Source of the DNA: Actinophytocola sp050699915
Lineage (GTDB): Bacteria > Actinomycetota > Actinomycetes > Mycobacteriales > Pseudonocardiaceae
Reading direction: 5' to 3'
NCBI RefSeq assembly: GCF_050699915.1
Contig: NZ_JBOHGA010000239.1
Coordinates: 1 to 8,569, forward strand
Length of the DNA: 8,569 nucleotides
Under the pieces are notes generated by a model. It was not told where the DNA came from. It saw only the letters and a list, made by a program, of their open reading frames with translations, and made no database searches. Positions 6,134 to 8,569 of the stretch are shown piece by piece (position 1 is the stretch's first letter; each line of letters begins with the position of its first letter). Both the position numbers and the translations under genes were made by a program.

Positions 6134-6983
6134 CGGCACGGTCCGGTGTGGACAGTGCGACGGCGACCGCGACGGCGTCGAGCGAGCGGGGCACGTCGTG
6201 CACCCGCACTCCCCACGCGCCGGCGACCGCGACCAGCGCCGAGATCGCCGCCGTCGCGTCCTCGCGGCCGTCCGGCGGGCGGGCCGTGCCGTCCTTGGCG
6301 GCGAGCAGGGTGCCCAGGAACCGCTTGCGCGACGCGCCCACCAGTACGGGGAAACCCAGCTCCCGCAACACATCCAGCCGGCGCAGCAGCGCCCAGTTGT
6401 GCTCGGCCCGCTTCGCGAAGCCCAGCCCCGGGTCGAGGACGAGGGCCGACGGATCCACGCCGGCCGCCACCGCGGCGTCGACCCGCGCGGACAGCTCGTC
6501 GCGCACGTCGGTGACGACGTCGGTGTAGATGGCCAGCGAGTCCATGTTGTCGCTGTGCCCGCGCCAGTGCATGAGGATCCACGGGACGTCCGCGGCGGCG
6601 ACGAACCGGGCCATCGCCGGGTCGGCCAGCCCGCCGGACACGTCGTTGACCACACGCGCGCCCGCGGCCAGCGCCGCCTCGGCCACCCGCGCGCGCGTCG
6701 TGTCCACACTCACCACGACACCCGCCGACGCCAGGCCGGAGATCACCGGCAGCACGCGGGCGATCTCGGTGTCGGCGTCCACTCGAGCCGCGCCCGGGCG
6801 GGTCGACTCGCCGCCGACGTCGACCAGGTCGGCGCCCGCGTTCCACATCGCGATCCCGTGCGCGAGCGCGTCGTCCAGCGACAGGTATCGGCCGCCGTCG
6901 GAGAAGGAGTCCGGCGTGACGTTCAGCACGCCCATCACCGCGCACCGACCGGGCGCTGGCAGCGCGGGGTGCACGGACCTCAC
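6126..6983 (-). CDS. folP: Dihydropteroate synthase (sulfonamide target)
   Basis: Condenses hydroxymethyl-dihydropterin pyrophosphate with p-aminobenzoate to dihydropteroate. 285 residues, TIM-barrel family length. Conserved elements: MGVLNVTPDSFSDGG (17-31, Asn21 metal/pyrophosphate loop), DVGGESTRPG (55-64), SVDTT (92-96), VVNDVSGG (111-118), MHW (138-140), LDPGLGFAK (183-191), GASRKRFLG (216-224) and VRVHD (259-263). Together these make the pterin pocket and the loop 1/loop 2 active site; none is missing. It looks like the main folP rather than the divergent paralogue found in some actinobacteria. The start is GTG at 6981-6983, overlapping the folE stop as GTGA, so it should be coupled to folE translation. 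Operon position is the usual one. Confidence 0.97.
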   Translation of the reverse strand: MRSVHPALPAPGRCAVMGVLNVTPDSFSDGGRYLSLDDALAHGIAMWNAGADLVDVGGESTRPGAARVDADTEIARVLPVISGLASAGVVVSVDTTRARVAEAALAAGARVVNDVSGGLADPAMARFVAAADVPWILMHWRGHSDNMDSLAIYTDVVTDVRDELSARVDAAVAAGVDPSALVLDPGLGFAKRAEHNWALLRRLDVLRELGFPVLVGASRKRFLGTLLAAKDGTARPPDGREDATAAISALVAVAGAWGVRVHDVPRSLDAVAVAVALSTPDRADD

Positions 6984-8149
6984 CGGCTCCGCCCGCGGAT
7001 CAGCTCCAACGCCTCAGCCCGCGACGACGCCGACGAGCGCAGCAACCCCCGCACCGCGGACGTGGTCGTGCGCGCGCCCGGCTTGCGGATGCCGCGCATC
7101 GCCATGCACAGATGTTCGGCCTCGACCACGACGATCACGCCGCGCGGGTCGAGCTTGCGCCACATCGCGTCCGCGACCTGCGAGGTCAGCCGCTCCTGCA
7201 CCTGCGGTCGCTTGGCGTACAGGTCGACCAGCCGGGCGAGCTTGGAGAGCCCGGTGATCTTGCCCTGCTCGTTCGGGATGTAGCCGACATGCGTGACGCC
7301 GTGGAACGGCACCAGGTGGTGCTCGCAGTTGTGCGTCAGGTGCCCCTCGACCAGGAACGTCGGGTGCGGGTCGCACGTGAAGCTGTAGACGGTGAACGGC
7401 GCGGCGGCGGTCGCCTCGATCGGCCGGACCGCCGAGACCGGAGTCCACTGCGAGTCGACCAGCTCGGTGTGGTGCGACTCCTGCGCGAACCCGTGCCGGC
7501 GCCACCACCCGGTGCCGTCCTCGCGGCTCTCCGGGCGCCGCCGCGGCGTCGTGGCGTAGGTCAGCGGGCGGGACGCGAGCCGGCTCGGCTCCGTCCACTC
7601 GATCGCCTTGCCGGCGACGCCGGCCGCCTCCGCCCAGCCGTCCGGTGTCGCGAGTGGATGATCCGGCGTCACGACGAGGCTGCCCGACTCCGTGACGACC
7701 TCGACGAGCTGGCGGGCCGAGCGAGTGGTGACGCGGGCGACCGTCGTCGGCTCGACGCGGCCCTCGGCGAGCGTCCACAGCTGGTCGCCGGGCCGCACGT
7801 CCTCGGCGGCACGCGGGCCGCCGATCACGTTGACCGGCTGGCGCGGCGGCACGCAGGTGGAGTACGTCGGGATGTCGGTGACCAGGACCAGCTCGTCGTG
7901 GCACTCGTCGAACGTCTTGTCCAGCACCGAGTCCGGGTCGGTGTAGAGCCCGGCGAACATCTCCAGGTACGCGCGCGCCACCCGGGCCGGGGTGTCCTGC
8001 AGTCCCTGCCGGTCCGGGTCCTCGCCACAGGCGAGCAACAGCTCGCGGACCGCCTTCTCGGCGCGCGCCTGGTCGAAGGCGGGCAGGGGCCCGCCGGTGG
8101 TGTACAGCGAGCCCCCTCGGGACCCGTTGCCGGAGCTGTCAGCCGTCAA
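6980..8149 (-). CDS. folE: GTP cyclohydrolase I precursor interrupted by an in-frame mini-intein
   Basis: Encodes the first folate enzyme (GTP to 7,8-dihydroneopterin triphosphate and formate). The 389-residue precursor is about 180 residues longer than the family. Residues 1-98 are a normal N-terminal half (GLQDTPARVARAYLEMF, 49-65; TDIPTYST, 91-98). Residues 99-274 are an intein. Residues 275-389 are the normal catalytic half: CEHHLVPFHG (275-284), GLSKLARLVD (300-309), QERLTSQVADAM (318-329), EHLCMAMRGIRKPGARTTTS (345-364). Removing the insert rejoins YST to CEHH and leaves a 213-residue enzyme with all three zinc ligands (Cys275, His278, Cys348). The start is TTG at 8147-8149, supported by GGAGG 5 nt upstream. 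The stop overlaps the folP start by 4 nt. Being first in the fol unit, unspliced FolE would block the pathway at entry. Confidence 0.96.
   Translation of the reverse strand: MTADSSGNGSRGGSLYTTGGPLPAFDQARAEKAVRELLLACGEDPDRQGLQDTPARVARAYLEMFAGLYTDPDSVLDKTFDECHDELVLVTDIPTYSTCVPPRQPVNVIGGPRAAEDVRPGDQLWTLAEGRVEPTTVARVTTRSARQLVEVVTESGSLVVTPDHPLATPDGWAEAAGVAGKAIEWTEPSRLASRPLTYATTPRRRPESREDGTGWWRRHGFAQESHHTELVDSQWTPVSAVRPIEATAAAPFTVYSFTCDPHPTFLVEGHLTHNCEHHLVPFHGVTHVGYIPNEQGKITGLSKLARLVDLYAKRPQVQERLTSQVADAMWRKLDPRGVIVVVEAEHLCMAMRGIRKPGARTTTSAVRGLLRSSASSRAEALELIRGRSR
7328..7855 (-). mobile_element. Cis-splicing mini-intein within FolE (no homing endonuclease seen)
   Basis: 176 residues (99-274 of the precursor), flanked by YST and CEHH. 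Block A starts with Cys99 (CVPPRQPV) and continues RPGDQLWTL (119-127). Block B has the TxxH pattern, VVTPDHPLAT (159-168, Thr161 and His164), then GW (171-172). Block F is VYSFTCDPHPTF (254-265), block G is VEGHLTHN (267-274) ending in His273-Asn274, with Cys275 as the +1 nucleophile. This is the complete residue set of a class 1 intein. The usual block F Asp is Ser256, as I recall for GyrA-type inteins. The middle (about 180-236) is short, Arg/Glu/Trp-rich and has no LAGLIDADG, HNH or other nuclease motif. It contains only two Cys, 99 and 259. Base composition looks like the surrounding folE. Confidence 0.93.
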
Positions 8150-8154
8150 ATGTG

Positions 8155-8159
8155 CCTCC
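8155..8159 (-). promoter_or_regulatory. Shine-Dalgarno that fixes the folE TTG start
   Basis: GGAGG on the minus strand, 5 nt before TTG. It is the clearest ribosome-binding site in the window and supports the rare TTG start over other candidates. The 77-nt gap upstream, to the stop at 8227, contains no convincing promoter or terminator, so folE may be transcribed with the gene to its right. Confidence 0.75.
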
Positions 8160-8226
8160 GCTACTCACAGAGACTTTTTCAGAACAGGTCCGCGTCCGCC
8201 CATCAGGGTGTGTTCGAAGGAGCCTC

Positions 8227-8569
8227 TTAACGGCCACTATCCCACTCGGAACCGCGCCCGCGGTCGTCCGGGTCGGACGGTCCTTGCTGGTCGCGGCCGC
8301 GCTCGTCTCGGCCCTGCTGCTGCTCCCAGCCCGGTCGCCACTGGTTGTGCGGGTGGCCGGACGGGGTGGTCGCCGGAGTCCAGCCGGGCGGTGCGCCGTA
8401 GTTCGGCGGTCCGTCGGTGCGGCTCTGCCGGGGCGCGCCCGGGTAGGGCTGGCCGTACGGGTCGGGCGCGCCGTAGGGGCCGGGCCCGGGCTGGCCGTAG
8501 CCGGGCAGGCCGTTCGGCGGGGTGCCGTTCGGGCCGCCACCGTTGCCGCCGGGCGGCTCCGGGTTCGGC
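8227..8569 (-). CDS. ftsH: C-terminal disordered tail of a larger protein, probably FtsH (start beyond window)
   Basis: The frame is open from the window edge (first full codon at 8568) to TAA at 8227-8229, giving 113 residues of Pro, Gly, Asn, Tyr and Gln with no catalytic motif. Recurrent pieces are PGYGQPGPGPYG, DPYGQPYPG and NYGAPPGW. It turns charged toward the end (RDERGRD, DPDDRGRGSEWDSGR). Assignment to the ATP-dependent membrane protease FtsH rests on position: in actinobacteria ftsH lies directly upstream of folE (Rv3610c in M. tuberculosis) and often ends in such a Pro/Gly-rich cytosolic tail. Neither the AAA domain nor the HEXXH metalloprotease site is inside the window, so another repeat-rich protein cannot be excluded. 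It ends 77 nt before folE on the same strand. Confidence 0.62.
   Translation of the reverse strand, partial: PNPEPPGGNGGGPNGTPPNGLPGYGQPGPGPYGAPDPYGQPYPGAPRQSRTDGPPNYGAPPGWTPATTPSGHPHNQWRPGWEQQQGRDERGRDQQGPSDPDDRGRGSEWDSGR

Noticed and set aside
6134..6709. Upstream extension of FolB
   Set aside because: It is an alternative reading frame of folP; FolB begins at MTDRITLTGL with a normal length of 123 residues.
7328..7855. Hint domain of a polymorphic toxin, or folE as a pseudogene with a random insertion
   Set aside because: The insert is in frame, sits exactly at a conserved FolE Cys, restores a perfect FolE when removed, and has both intein ends. No toxin domain is attached.

Overview
This is a GC-rich window (codons end almost always in G or C) from an actinomycete. 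Four things point there: gene order, DUF3180 and DUF6779-like membrane proteins, GTG/TTG starts and several probable leaderless starts. The order, read on the minus strand, is ftsH tail - folE - folP - folB - folK - (DUF3180) - (DUF6779-like). This matches, from memory, the Mycobacterium tuberculosis stretch Rv3610c to Rv3604c. The genus cannot be fixed from the sequence; the low-complexity tails would suit Cryptosporangium-, Frankia- or Micromonospora-like organisms.

Layout from high to low coordinates, minus strand unless stated. 8569-8227 is the disordered Pro/Gly-rich C-terminus of a protein running in from the right edge, probably FtsH. 8149-6980 is folE, interrupted in frame by a 176-residue mini-intein (7855-7328). 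folP (6983-6126), folB (6133-5762) and folK (5765-5268) follow with 4-8 nt stop/start overlaps, so the four fol genes form one translationally coupled unit. They take GTP to dihydropteroate. A plus-strand MerR regulator (4348-5265) converges on folK, with 2 nt between the stop codons. It is divergent from a four-helix DUF3180 membrane protein (4287-3808). Next come a large membrane-anchored, coiled-coil and repeat-rich disordered protein (3749-1164) and a PrsW-family intramembrane metalloprotease (1024 to the left edge, C-terminus missing). No gap exceeds 300 bases and no RNA genes were seen.

The most striking element is the intein in FolE. It begins with Cys99, ends with His273-Asn274, and is followed by Cys275. 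That Cys is the first zinc ligand of the GTP cyclohydrolase CEHH motif, so the enzyme can form its metal site only after splicing. Secondary points are the MerR gene inserted between folK and DUF3180 with a dyad operator in the shared promoter region, ten tandem 9-residue GTSQP repeats kept at protein level despite silent changes, and a recurring TA(C/G)GGT box 6-7 nt before three start codons that suggests leaderless transcription.
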